From contig DUIL01000105.1 of assembly GCA_013330385.1 (NCBI GenBank), positions 1,355 to 8,868 of the forward strand: 7,514 bases of DNA. Direction: 5' to 3'. The notes beneath the pieces were generated by a model. It searched no databases and was not told where the DNA came from. It saw only the letters and a program-made list of their open reading frames with translations. Source of the stretch: Candidatus Thalassarchaeaceae archaeon. GTDB taxonomy: Archaea; Thermoplasmatota; Poseidoniia; Poseidoniales; Thalassarchaeaceae. Each line of letters opens with the position of its first letter. The stretch's first letter is position 1. The position numbers and the translations under genes are program-made. Positions 1 through 6,541 of the stretch are shown here, piece after piece.

Positions 1-695
1 TTCTTCTCGCCATCGATTTCGTTGGATACCACAGTGCTATAGATTTCATTGGAAGTGGAATTGCTACCATGATTGGTAATTCACAAGTTATTATCGTAAC
101 ATTAGCAAGTTGGTGGTTGTTTGGAGAGAAACCAAATCGCTACATTCTCTTTTCTTTACCAATGGTTATGCTCGGGTTACTGTTAATTTCAGGAATTTGG
201 GATGAGAATCCATATGGTTCTGACCCGGTGAAAGGAGTAATAGGAGGTGTAGTTGCAGCAATATTTTACTCATCTTTCTTAATTCTCTATAGGTACTCCA
301 ATCGTGCTCAAGCGCCATCAGTAAATCTCCAACTAGACGCTACAGCTGGCGCCGCCAGCGGTCTACTTTTCGTTGGCCTTTTGCCATTATCTAGTGCTGG
401 TATTGAACCCCTAGACTTCTCAATCACATTTCCAGGCCATGGTTGGCTACTAATTCTCGCACTTTCTTGCCAAGTTATCGGTTGGATAGCGATTACCTAT
501 GCACTCCCTCGCCTTCCAGCTGCGCATACATCATTTGCAGTACTTCTTCAACCAATTCTTACCATTTTATGGGGAATTCTCTTACTTTCAGAACAACCCT
601 CTACGCAACAGGCATTAGGTATGTTTTTGATATTCTCTGCGATTATTGCTGTAACTCTATTTGGGCGTGCTGATAATACAGAAATAGAATCCTGA
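1..695 (+). CDS. EamA/DMT-family membrane transporter, 5'-truncated by the window edge
   Basis: The reading frame is open from base 3 to the TGA at 693-695, about 230 residues, so the ATG at base 69 is internal and not the true start. EamA (drug/metabolite transporter superfamily) proteins usually have about 300 residues and ten membrane helices in two repeats, so roughly the first 70 residues are missing. The visible part starts inside the first EamA repeat, with the characteristic GIATMIGNSQVI helix and a LFGEKP motif, then a hydrophobic helix ending LLLISG. The second repeat follows, ending with the matching TSFAVLLQPILTILWGILLL helix, an SEQP motif and a last hydrophobic helix. A short polar tail closes the protein. 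The substrate cannot be read from the sequence; members export amino acids, nucleotide-related compounds or other small metabolites across the cytoplasmic membrane. The gene stands alone on the plus strand here and converges on the minus-strand operon. Confidence 0.88.
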   Translation, partial: LLAIDFVGYHSAIDFIGSGIATMIGNSQVIIVTLASWWLFGEKPNRYILFSLPMVMLGLLLISGIWDENPYGSDPVKGVIGGVVAAIFYSSFLILYRYSNRAQAPSVNLQLDATAGAASGLLFVGLLPLSSAGIEPLDFSITFPGHGWLLILALSCQVIGWIAITYALPRLPAAHTSFAVLLQPILTILWGILLLSEQPSTQQALGMFLIFSAIIAVTLFGRADNTEIES

Positions 696-698
696 ATA

Positions 699-820
699 AG
701 GCTTGAATTCAATACACGCAAAGCCTACCGTGGCCTTCGAGAGGTGTACAGGGCGAGAGACACAAGCGAGGGGATGGGATGCACTCTGCGAGAACCTCAA
801 CGGCCCCGTACAGCCCCCCC
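699..820. other. GC-rich structured intergenic segment, possible non-coding RNA or 3'-end structure
   Basis: This is part of the gene-free stretch 696-913 between the convergent transporter and aminopeptidase genes. Bases 721-820 are about 64% GC, whereas the next 100 bases are about 39%. Three inverted repeats lie in a row. The first is a perfect 6-bp stem, 699-704 with 721-726. The second is a small hairpin with CCTT at 734-737 facing GAGG at 741-744. The third is a 10-position stem, 745-754 with 803-812 (TGTACAGGGC against GCCCCGTACA), with one A-C mismatch and a 48-nt internal region. A run of seven C follows at 814-820. I could not match tRNA, 5S rRNA, SRP RNA or RNase P RNA motifs on either strand. 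It could be an unrecognised small RNA, or merely the processed 3' end of one of the flanking transcripts. The transcribed strand is undecided. The rest of the gap (821-913) is AT-rich and shows only the T-tracts noted separately. Confidence 0.3.
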
Positions 821-899
821 TTACAATCAGCGCTAGATAATCGTTGTGTGAAAAGATTCTCTAAGAACCCTAAACGCTACACTGCGCCCTTGCAAGGTC

Positions 900-913
900 A
901 AAATATAGTAAAA
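900..913 (-). terminator. Possible oligo-T terminator of the helicase-to-MetAP operon
   Basis: Immediately after the MetAP stop codon (TGA, 914-916 on the minus strand), the minus strand reads TTTTACTATATTTTG, giving two T4 tracts at 910-913 and 900-903. Archaeal transcription often ends at oligo-T stretches without a required hairpin. The tracts are short and interrupted, so this is a position-based suggestion only. Confidence 0.25.
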
Positions 914-1936
914 TCACTCTACCGTCAAAATTTCCGGGCCACCTTCTGTAATCCATACAGTGTGTTCGAATTGACCGACAGTTGTTTTTTTCCCTGCATC
1001 TACACAACGTAATGCTGTGTACGTCTCAAGAAATCTAATTGAGATTAATTTCTTGATTAGAGCATTCCACTTCTTACGCAATGTTTCCTCATCTTCACCA
1101 GGAAATGGTTTCTCTAGTAGAGGGTAGGACCACCTTTCTGCAAATGGAAGGGTATGATATCTTTCTTCGATATACCGTGCCATCGTGGCTCCAAGTGGTT
1201 TCAGTTTGCCTTTTGACATTGCTTTTCGGATAGTAATATCACCTGTGACTCGAAAGATGTTGCTTGAGGAAAATGGAGGAATATCTTCTACCATCCCTGA
1301 TTTTCCAGTTGTGTTGAATGGTTCGACAGCATATACACTACCAACTTCTACACCACCCTTGAATCCCGGATTTTCCGATCCACAATTGTGTGAAGGAATA
1401 GAGGTTCCAGCGTGTAAGTTCCAGCGTTTTAGTTCGTGACCACAGAGATTTCGAATGGGCTCGAATCCAGCATCTGTATGTGCTTGCTCTGCTGCTGCTC
1501 CAATTTTATGCCAAGGCGTACCGGGGTGCATTTTCTCAATGGCTGCATCCCTAGCGTCTTTTGCTGCCTTGATTTGGTCTGTATGATTACCACCATTTCC
1601 AACCTCTACAGTTAGTGCATTGTCGGCCAAAGCCCCTGCGATATGAACGCCAACATCGAGTTTGACAAGATCTCCCTTTTGGAAAATCATTTCACCTTCA
1701 AATCCATTAGGCGCTGTTAATTGTGAGTTAGTGGTATAGTGTGCTGCAATGTCATTAACTGAAATTGTAACTGGGAATGCTGGCGTGCCTCCATGACGGC
1801 GGATGAATCGTTCAGCCGAGTCAATAACTTGGTCCCAGGTTTTACCCTCAACAATCTCTCCTTTAATTCCCTCAAGCGTCCGACGAGCTACATGCCCGGC
1901 GTCTCTCCACTGCTTGAGGTCTGATTCTTCCACCAT
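914..1936 (-). CDS. map: Type II methionine aminopeptidase
   Basis: This cytosolic metalloenzyme removes the initiator methionine from nascent proteins. The 340-residue product has the pita-bread fold signature of the archaeal/eukaryotic type II class. All five expected metal ligands are visible: D94 (KLDVGVH), D105 (ALADNAL), H167 (LCGHEL), E205 (YAVEPF) and E324 (QFEHT). The catalytic-pocket histidines H66 (IAAHYT) and H175 (NLHAG) are also present. It is longer than compact archaeal enzymes (about 295 residues); part of the extra length lies in a charged segment around residues 271-298, inside the helical region typical of type II. The start is the ATG at 1934-1936: the N-terminus aligns with known archaeal starts, and a GAGGTG Shine-Dalgarno lies 5 nt upstream. 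It is the last gene of the operon, and its first 49 nt overlap the 3' end of tsaC in another frame, which suggests translational coupling. Confidence 0.95.
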   Translation of the reverse strand: MVEESDLKQWRDAGHVARRTLEGIKGEIVEGKTWDQVIDSAERFIRRHGGTPAFPVTISVNDIAAHYTTNSQLTAPNGFEGEMIFQKGDLVKLDVGVHIAGALADNALTVEVGNGGNHTDQIKAAKDARDAAIEKMHPGTPWHKIGAAAEQAHTDAGFEPIRNLCGHELKRWNLHAGTSIPSHNCGSENPGFKGGVEVGSVYAVEPFNTTGKSGMVEDIPPFSSSNIFRVTGDITIRKAMSKGKLKPLGATMARYIEERYHTLPFAERWSYPLLEKPFPGEDEETLRKKWNALIKKLISIRFLETYTALRCVDAGKKTTVGQFEHTVWITEGGPEILTVE

Positions 1937-2517
1937 AATTTCACCTCATCAGTTGGAATGATTCCTTCTCTCAGCACCTCTATGCTCGCGCGTTCGGATG
2001 CACCACAGACCGAATACCATGCTATCAAAGTACTGGGTAGGCCGGAGGAGGTATCTCCAGATACAATACCTACTTCGTGACCCACTTCGATAAAGGTAGA
2101 TGCAGCAGCCTCACAGTTTTGTTCCGGTTTTGTTCCACTAATATTAGCAGAAGTTGCAATGAGAGGACCAGTGGCTCGCAATAGTGCCTTTGCAATTGGG
2201 TGAGCAACGACGCGAATGGCGATTTTATCCCCTCCAAGTCGTTTATCGAGGGTTTTCTTTGCAGGAAGTACGATGCTTATCGATCCTTCAGGAAATGAGT
2301 CCAAAAAATGGGATATATCATCTGTGAGTTCTACCAAAGTTTTTGCTTGTTCTAAGTTAGCCACACCAATACTAACTGGCATGTGGGATGGCCGATTTTT
2401 GATTTCAAATAGCACATCTAGCGCTTCTGAAGTTGGGATACACCCCAAAGCCGGTTGAGTTGAGGTTGGATAGACTATACAACCGCCCGAAAGAGCGATT
2501 CTGACAGCATCTTCCAT
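1888..2517 (-). CDS. tsaC: Threonylcarbamoyl-AMP synthase, TsaC/Sua5 (YrdC) family, single-domain form
   Basis: The predicted reaction makes threonylcarbamoyl-adenylate from threonine, bicarbonate and ATP. This is the first step of t6A37 modification of ANN-decoding tRNAs, in the cytosol. The 209-residue protein is one YrdC domain without the C-terminal Sua5 domain. Visible marks are the N-terminal GGCIVYPTST loop, the K40-N-R42 basic motif, a KIAIRV strand at about 98-103, and TGPLIATSANISG with the family's S123-x-N125 motif. IEVLREG at about 179-185 marks the usual domain end; about 24 further residues form a polar tail, most of it in the region overlapping MetAP. The nucleotide-side loop reads PTSTQPALG where most homologues have PT-E/D-T-x-Y-G-LG, a departure worth noting. 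The ATG at 2517 is supported by an AGGTGA Shine-Dalgarno that includes the stop codon region of the preceding gene, 8 nt away. Confidence 0.9.
   Translation of the reverse strand: MEDAVRIALSGGCIVYPTSTQPALGCIPTSEALDVLFEIKNRPSHMPVSIGVANLEQAKTLVELTDDISHFLDSFPEGSISIVLPAKKTLDKRLGGDKIAIRVVAHPIAKALLRATGPLIATSANISGTKPEQNCEAAASTFIEVGHEVGIVSGDTSSGLPSTLIAWYSVCGASERASIEVLREGIIPTDEVKLWWKNQTSSSGETPGM
1942..1947 (-). promoter_or_regulatory. Ribosome binding site of MetAP, inside the tsaC coding region
   Basis: On the minus strand GAGGTG is followed by AAATT and the ATG at 1936, a 5-nt spacer. It matches the archaeal anti-Shine-Dalgarno (complement of CACCUCC). It lies entirely within the tsaC reading frame and fixes the MetAP start despite the 49-nt overlap. 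Confidence 0.75.
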
Positions 2518-2521
2518 TATT

Positions 2522-2527
2522 TCACCT
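2522..2527 (-). promoter_or_regulatory. Ribosome binding site of tsaC, overlapping the RDD stop codon
   Basis: The minus strand reads TAGGTGAAATA then ATG. The TAG stop of the RDD gene (2526-2528) shares two bases with the AGGTGA Shine-Dalgarno. The element is almost identical to that of MetAP (AGGTGAAAT shared). The arrangement fits termination-reinitiation or coupled translation. Confidence 0.7.
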
Positions 2528-3101
2528 ATTTGATATGCCGACGCGAAGCAGGTGGCAGGGAGTTGGCATGTGCAACAATTGAACCTACGTGAAGATCAAT
2601 ATTTGATTGATGTGTATGACGACTGAAAACTCGTCTAACTTCCATTATACCAACTACAATATTGGCTATTGGGATAAGGAAAATGAGTTTCCGAAGAGCT
2701 CTTTGGTCCCACATTTGACTAGTCATAGCGGAACCATCCTCGGCAATAACAGCGAGACCGAACATACGCTGTCCGAGTGAACGAGAGTGGCGTAATCCCG
2801 TCCAACGCCAGTATAGCCAATGAGATACAAAGAGAATAAATGCCATTGCAGCTGCATAATGAAAGTCAGCAGATGCCCAAAGAGTGACATTCCAAGCGTT
2901 CATAATTTGCCATTTTGAGGCAACCATTAGAATTGTTGTGACAATTACTACATCAACACTCAAGGCAGCAATTCGTCGCACTCCACTTGCTAGAATTGTC
3001 CCCTCAGGAACCGGCCAATGTCCACCTTCTTCAGCCGAGAGAATTTGCTTGGCCGGATTCATTCCACCTTGCAGTGAGATTGGAGAGTCGTGGTCGGACA
3101 T
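2526..3101 (-). CDS. RDD-family integral membrane protein
   Basis: The protein is 191 residues from the preferred ATG at 3101. An N-terminal polar stretch (1-38) precedes an RDD domain: GVRRIAALSVDVV at 40-52 carries the paired arginines and the membrane aspartate D50 that give the family its name. The first helix spans about 44-61. A second helix at about 82-98 is followed by SLGQRMFGLAVIAEDG at 108-123, the conserved loop, and a third helix spans about 139-155. The C-terminus is basic and cytoplasmic-looking. RDD proteins have no general known function; some members have been linked to ion transport. An upstream in-frame ATG at 3143 would add 14 residues and overlap the helicase gene by 32 nt. 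The 3101 start is chosen because GGGGTG lies 3 nt before it and the gap to the helicase stop is then 10 nt. A role with its operon partners is unknown. Confidence 0.82.
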   Translation of the reverse strand: MSDHDSPISLQGGMNPAKQILSAEEGGHWPVPEGTILASGVRRIAALSVDVVIVTTILMVASKWQIMNAWNVTLWASADFHYAAAMAFILFVSHWLYWRWTGLRHSRSLGQRMFGLAVIAEDGSAMTSQMWDQRALRKLIFLIPIANIVVGIMEVRRVFSRHTHQSNIDLHVGSIVAHANSLPPASRRHIK

Positions 3102-3104
3102 AAG

Positions 3105-3110
3105 CACCCC
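3105..3110 (-). promoter_or_regulatory. Ribosome binding site deciding the RDD gene start
   Basis: Directly after the helicase TGA (3112-3114), the minus strand reads AGGGGTGCTTATG. GGGGTG is 3 nt from the ATG at 3101. The spacing is a little short, but it places this start in line with the other operon genes, whereas the ATG at 3143 has no comparable element noted. Confidence 0.5.
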
Positions 3111-3111
3111 T

Positions 3112-5034
3112 TCAGGCCATTCCGAGAATGTGCCACGCCTCAAGGTTCCGACTGCGTATATGTGCTAACCACGCGGCCCAAACCTCATCATTGCGCAGCG
3201 TGTTTGGGTCTCCAATTACTACGAGTCCACGACGAGCACGAGTTAGTGCGACATTGAGGCGACGTGGGTCAGAAAGAAAGCCTACATTACCATCTTGATT
3301 TGAGCGTACGCAAGAGAAGAGAATAACATCTTTTTCTCGCCCTTGGTATCCATCCACAGTGCGAACCTCAACAGAGTCATACCTCTCTGGAAGGGCATCT
3401 CTGATAGCTCGAACTTGACCGGCATAAGGTGTGATGATTCCTATGTCCTCTGATTGTAAATCCCCAGCATCGAGTAGACCTTCTAGTAAACGAGCAATCC
3501 ACCCGGCTTCAGCGTGGTTCTCCTTAGATGCTCCATCGGGAGATGTTGTTTCTCCACCTTCTACTGGGAGAAATACAATTGGTACTTCCCAGTCATTCCA
3601 CAGTAACCCTGCCGGATTAGGCCTTTCAGAGGCTTCTACTCCATCGATTAATTTTCCTTTGTAGAACCTCTCGTTAGGAAATAATGAGATAGCAGGATGC
3701 ATTCTATATTGTGTATTCAGTAGCATTGGTTCGATACCCATTGCAACGAGTCTTTCGAATAAAGAGCGGCGCAGCCCACCATTTTCTGCCCTTTTAGATA
3801 TTACAGTCGGAGGCAATTGCCGATGGTCACCAACTAGAACCACCTGCCTTGCTCCTCTAACTAATGGAACAAGACTAGCAGGTTCAGTAGCCTGAGTAGC
3901 TTCGTCGATTAACACTCTTGAGAACCTTCTACCATCTAAGAGTGCATGTCCAGTTCCAATGCACGTACAGCACAGCACTTGCGCCCTGTCAAGTATGTCA
4001 TCTCGCATCTGTGATTCAATTCGTCGAACTTCCTTCCATCCTCGATTTAGATCACGATGAGCCAACCCCTTCTCCTTACCCTTCATCCCAGGTATTCGCC
4101 GTGCTAATTTATCATTCAATTCCAAATGTTCCTCAAGGTCGCGTCGCAGTGGATGTTCCTCCATCTGTGCGTCTACAGTAGCAAGCCGGAGATTCTCTCT
4201 CACCTTGACCGGCTGACCAAGTCTGACTGCTCTCACACCTTGCCCAAGGAGTCCTTCTAACAAATTATCAACAGCCACATTTGAATCGGCTACGGCAAGG
4301 ATGGTGCCAATTTCTTGACTGGCCCACGATTCTAGAATCCGTACAGCAGTATGTGTTTTTCCAGTTCCTGGTGGGCCTTGAATTAGTGTCAATCGCTGAT
4401 CAATCGCAGCCTTGGCAGCAGCATTCTGTGAGTCATTGAGTCCATCTGGTCGGGTTGCCGGTCTTCTATTGGCCCCGCCGAGTTCTGGACCTAACTGGGC
4501 GGTACTAATTGGGTCGTGTACTAGCCCCAAAAACAGGTCTCGCAAAGGGGCGCCTCCTTCTTCTTCGAATACAGAATTCAAAGCGTCCCTCATACGATCA
4601 AAAGCCACCTTATTTGCAGCCCTATCCATTCTCCAAAAGCCACGTCTAAGGTCTTGCGGAAGTTCTGGTAAAACGATACGAATTCTGTTCCGAGTGCGAT
4701 TCGATACAATAGCCTCAACCGGTTTCTCTCCGAGAGGATCACCTCGACTTAGCATAACGATATCGCCCTGTCTAAATCGGTGTTGTCCGAAGGGGGCACG
4801 TCCTTCTAATTCGAGGCGTACAATTCGTTGTCCGAAGAGCCAACCGTCAGGCTTTGCTTTGATATCAAAAAGTGCTAAACCATGAGATGCTAATTTTGCT
4901 CTTGACCAAGTCCGTAAACGCTCCTCAGTTGCATCTAATTCATCATCTAATTCCCATTGAATAAGTTGCATAAAAGCCTCATGATGATCTTGGCTCCTAG
5001 TGAACCTTGCAGGAAGCCCTCCATCCGAGTCCAC
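3112..5034 (-). CDS. UPF1/IGHMBP2-like superfamily 1B helicase
   Basis: This predicted ATP-dependent 5'-3' DNA/RNA helicase has 640 residues. An N-terminal region with the OB-like barrel of the UPF1/IGHMBP2 group (about 45-120) precedes the RecA core. The core motifs are all intact: Q motif LNDSQ (199-203), Walker A GPPGTGKT (220-227), DEAT box (377-380), GDHRQLPP (402-409), QYRMHP (442-447), TVDGYQGREKD (559-569) and VALTRARR (595-602). A charged helical insertion at about 290-345 fits the stalk of this family. No nuclease or zinc domain is seen, so it is not Dna2-like in full. The start is a GTG at 5032-5034 with GGAGG 4 nt upstream. An ATG at 4971 (residue 22) with GAGG 5 nt upstream is a credible alternative, since homology to IGHMBP2 begins at about residue 20. 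It heads the operon. A role in replication, repair or RNA turnover cannot be told apart here. Confidence 0.93.
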   Translation of the reverse strand: MDSDGGLPARFTRSQDHHEAFMQLIQWELDDELDATEERLRTWSRAKLASHGLALFDIKAKPDGWLFGQRIVRLELEGRAPFGQHRFRQGDIVMLSRGDPLGEKPVEAIVSNRTRNRIRIVLPELPQDLRRGFWRMDRAANKVAFDRMRDALNSVFEEEGGAPLRDLFLGLVHDPISTAQLGPELGGANRRPATRPDGLNDSQNAAAKAAIDQRLTLIQGPPGTGKTHTAVRILESWASQEIGTILAVADSNVAVDNLLEGLLGQGVRAVRLGQPVKVRENLRLATVDAQMEEHPLRRDLEEHLELNDKLARRIPGMKGKEKGLAHRDLNRGWKEVRRIESQMRDDILDRAQVLCCTCIGTGHALLDGRRFSRVLIDEATQATEPASLVPLVRGARQVVLVGDHRQLPPTVISKRAENGGLRRSLFERLVAMGIEPMLLNTQYRMHPAISLFPNERFYKGKLIDGVEASERPNPAGLLWNDWEVPIVFLPVEGGETTSPDGASKENHAEAGWIARLLEGLLDAGDLQSEDIGIITPYAGQVRAIRDALPERYDSVEVRTVDGYQGREKDVILFSCVRSNQDGNVGFLSDPRRLNVALTRARRGLVVIGDPNTLRNDEVWAAWLAHIRSRNLEAWHILGMA

Positions 5035-5171
5035 ACCCCCTCCCAGCGATTCTTACACATCACGCTTTGTGAACTTGGATGAGAATTAATTACGACGTCT
5101 CGAGTTTACAACGGCGGGTGAGGGTTATACGCTGAACACGGCCGAATGGCTTCGTATTTGGGGGTGGAGCA
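5035..5171. promoter_or_regulatory. Divergent promoter region between the helicase operon and the zinc-ribbon/SAP gene
   Basis: These 137 nt separate two divergent starts. On the minus strand an AT-rich TATA-like TAATTAAT lies at 5085-5092, about 51 nt before the helicase GTG. On the plus strand TTATAC lies at 5115-5120, about 52 nt before the TTG start of the SAP gene. Each would place a start site about 25 nt upstream of its gene. Between them are the adjacent palindromes GACGTC and CTCGAG (about 5094-5104), a possible operator site. BRE elements are not clear, so the boxes are guesses from position and composition. Confidence 0.35.
5162..5169 (+). promoter_or_regulatory. Ribosome binding site supporting a TTG start
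   Basis: GGGTGGAG lies just before the TTG at 5172. Its GGTG core is 5 nt from the start codon, the same spacing as in MetAP. No ATG or GTG occurs in this frame between the upstream stop (TGA, 5133-5135) and 5172, so TTG is the only start consistent with an N-terminus ahead of the zinc ribbon. Confidence 0.55.
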
Positions 5172-6494
5172 TTGGTCTTTGATAAGTTCAAGAGTTGGCG
5201 TAAGCAAGACACAGAGCCTACTGTGGACTGCCCTCTATGTGGAACTAAGAATCCAGAGTCCGCCAAGGAATGTTCACAATGCCTCTACCAACTTGGCAAA
5301 GCATCGTTTGAACAGGTTGCACCAGTAGACGATGCTGAAGCTAACAGTTTGTTCGATGAATTACTCGCAGATATCGATGATGCCGAAGAGGCAGAGGAGG
5401 TAATCGATTGGTCAAAGGGTACTTTCACTATGGATGACGTAACCATCGATGTCGAACAATATGGTTCTGATGAAGGCATAGAATTGAGTGAAAATCCATC
5501 TTTTTCTATGACAGTAAGTCATCCCGAAAACCTCGATGAAGAAGATGAAGAAGACTATGTCCTTTCTGCGGCCGATGCACCCGAATTTGTAACTAAATTT
5601 GAAGTCCCCAAGTCCGAATTAGAACCACTTGAGGAAATACCGAAACAGAAATTGACACTTGTTGAACCGACCTCAGTTGGATCCGAAGAAGTTGAAATCG
5701 TCGCTGCTGACGAAGTTCCAGATACGAATGGAAATTTACCTGAACCCATGCCTACCGAGTCAGAGCCTGAGTTGGAAGAACAACAAGAATCCGATGAAGA
5801 GCCAGATATCGAACCAGAAGTCGAGGTTAAACAAGAAGAGGCGACAAAGGCCGCACTCTTGTCTTTGAAGAAGGATCAACTCATTTCCCTAGCAAAGGAT
5901 GCCGGTCTCTCTACATTAGGGACGAAGGCAGAATTGGCTGATAGGATAATTACCGGCGAAGATGCAGATACAGAAGTGGTAGATACGAAACCAGAATTGG
6001 AAGTAGAGATGCCACCTCCACCTCCAGTGGTTCCTGCCACATCATTAGGAATGCCTCCCCCTCCACCAGTCGCTGCTCGTCCAGTAGATCCTCTTGACCA
6101 AGCCTTTGACAAACCATCACCACCTGTGATTCCGAAGATTCCTAAATCACCTACACTTCCACATATTGAAGAAGCCAACACATCTCTAGATATCCCTGAG
6201 AGTAATGGATTTTGGCCATGGCCTCAACAAGAAGAATGGCCAAATAGTGAAGTTGTGAATAAGGTCAGAGAAGCAATGTCCGAGGCCAAAAGTAAGAATA
6301 TCGCTCAAGTGACTGTAATTCTAGATGAAGTGGGTCCTCATCTAGGCAACCGTACAAAATTACTCTATCCAATAGGTGCTCTTCTACAGCGCATTGGACG
6401 CGTCTCAGCCGTAGACAATATGATTGCTACAGCAATTGATTCACACCCTGAGGATCCGGATGTACTACAGGCCAAAGCTAAACTACGCCCCTAA
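5172..6494 (+). CDS. Acidic zinc-ribbon / SAP-domain protein with proline-rich linker and helical C-terminal domain
   Basis: The protein has 440 residues and no recognised function. In order it shows: a short basic N-terminus; a zinc ribbon with C20-x2-C23-x10-C34-x2-C37; a long, very acidic, low-complexity region (about 53-225, including DEEDEED at 122-128); a SAP-like helix-turn-helix at about 229-261 (LLSLKKDQLISLAKDAGLSTLGTKAEL is the core, with the usual leucine pattern and the G-x-K turn); a linker with two MPPPPPV copies at 280-286 and 294-300; and a helical domain at about 345-440 resembling a TPR-like repeat (GALLQRIGRVSAVDNMI). There is no signal peptide or membrane helix, so it should be cytosolic. 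SAP domains usually bind DNA or RNA and zinc ribbons often bind nucleic acid or protein, which suggests a chromatin, transcription or repair scaffold; this is inference. It starts at a TTG and is divergent from the helicase operon. Confidence 0.85.
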   Translation: MVFDKFKSWRKQDTEPTVDCPLCGTKNPESAKECSQCLYQLGKASFEQVAPVDDAEANSLFDELLADIDDAEEAEEVIDWSKGTFTMDDVTIDVEQYGSDEGIELSENPSFSMTVSHPENLDEEDEEDYVLSAADAPEFVTKFEVPKSELEPLEEIPKQKLTLVEPTSVGSEEVEIVAADEVPDTNGNLPEPMPTESEPELEEQQESDEEPDIEPEVEVKQEEATKAALLSLKKDQLISLAKDAGLSTLGTKAELADRIITGEDADTEVVDTKPELEVEMPPPPPVVPATSLGMPPPPPVAARPVDPLDQAFDKPSPPVIPKIPKSPTLPHIEEANTSLDIPESNGFWPWPQQEEWPNSEVVNKVREAMSEAKSKNIAQVTVILDEVGPHLGNRTKLLYPIGALLQRIGRVSAVDNMIATAIDSHPEDPDVLQAKAKLRP

Positions 6495-6541
6495 ATCCTG
6501 AATCCGTAGCCCTCATTCACTAGAGCATAATCCGAAGATAT

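Noticed and set aside
69..695. Transporter starting at the ATG at 69
   Set aside because: Codons 3-68 are open and encode the preceding part of a typical EamA helix, so the gene is cut by the edge.
696..830. tRNA, 5S rRNA, SRP RNA or RNase P RNA in the GC-rich gap
   Set aside because: I found no T-loop consensus, no GGAAG-type SRP helix 8 motif and no RNase P core block on either strand by eye.
3102..3143. RDD protein beginning at the ATG at 3143
   Set aside because: It would overlap the helicase by 32 nt without a visible ribosome site, whereas the ATG at 3101 has GGGGTG just upstream and tight operon spacing.
4412..4885. A 157-codon plus-strand frame opposite the helicase
   Set aside because: It is antisense to intact helicase domains and its translation shows no family features, only Ser/Pro/Arg-rich shadow composition.
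5146..5328. A 60-codon ATG frame overlapping the start of the SAP gene
   Set aside because: It lies in a different frame over the zinc-ribbon coding region, has no recognisable protein features and ends early. The SAP frame explains the sequence with an intact Cys4 motif.
6006..6075. A DNA repeat at the two MPPPPPV coding copies
   Set aside because: The copies differ at synonymous positions and are only two, so this is a low-complexity protein linker and not a repeat array.
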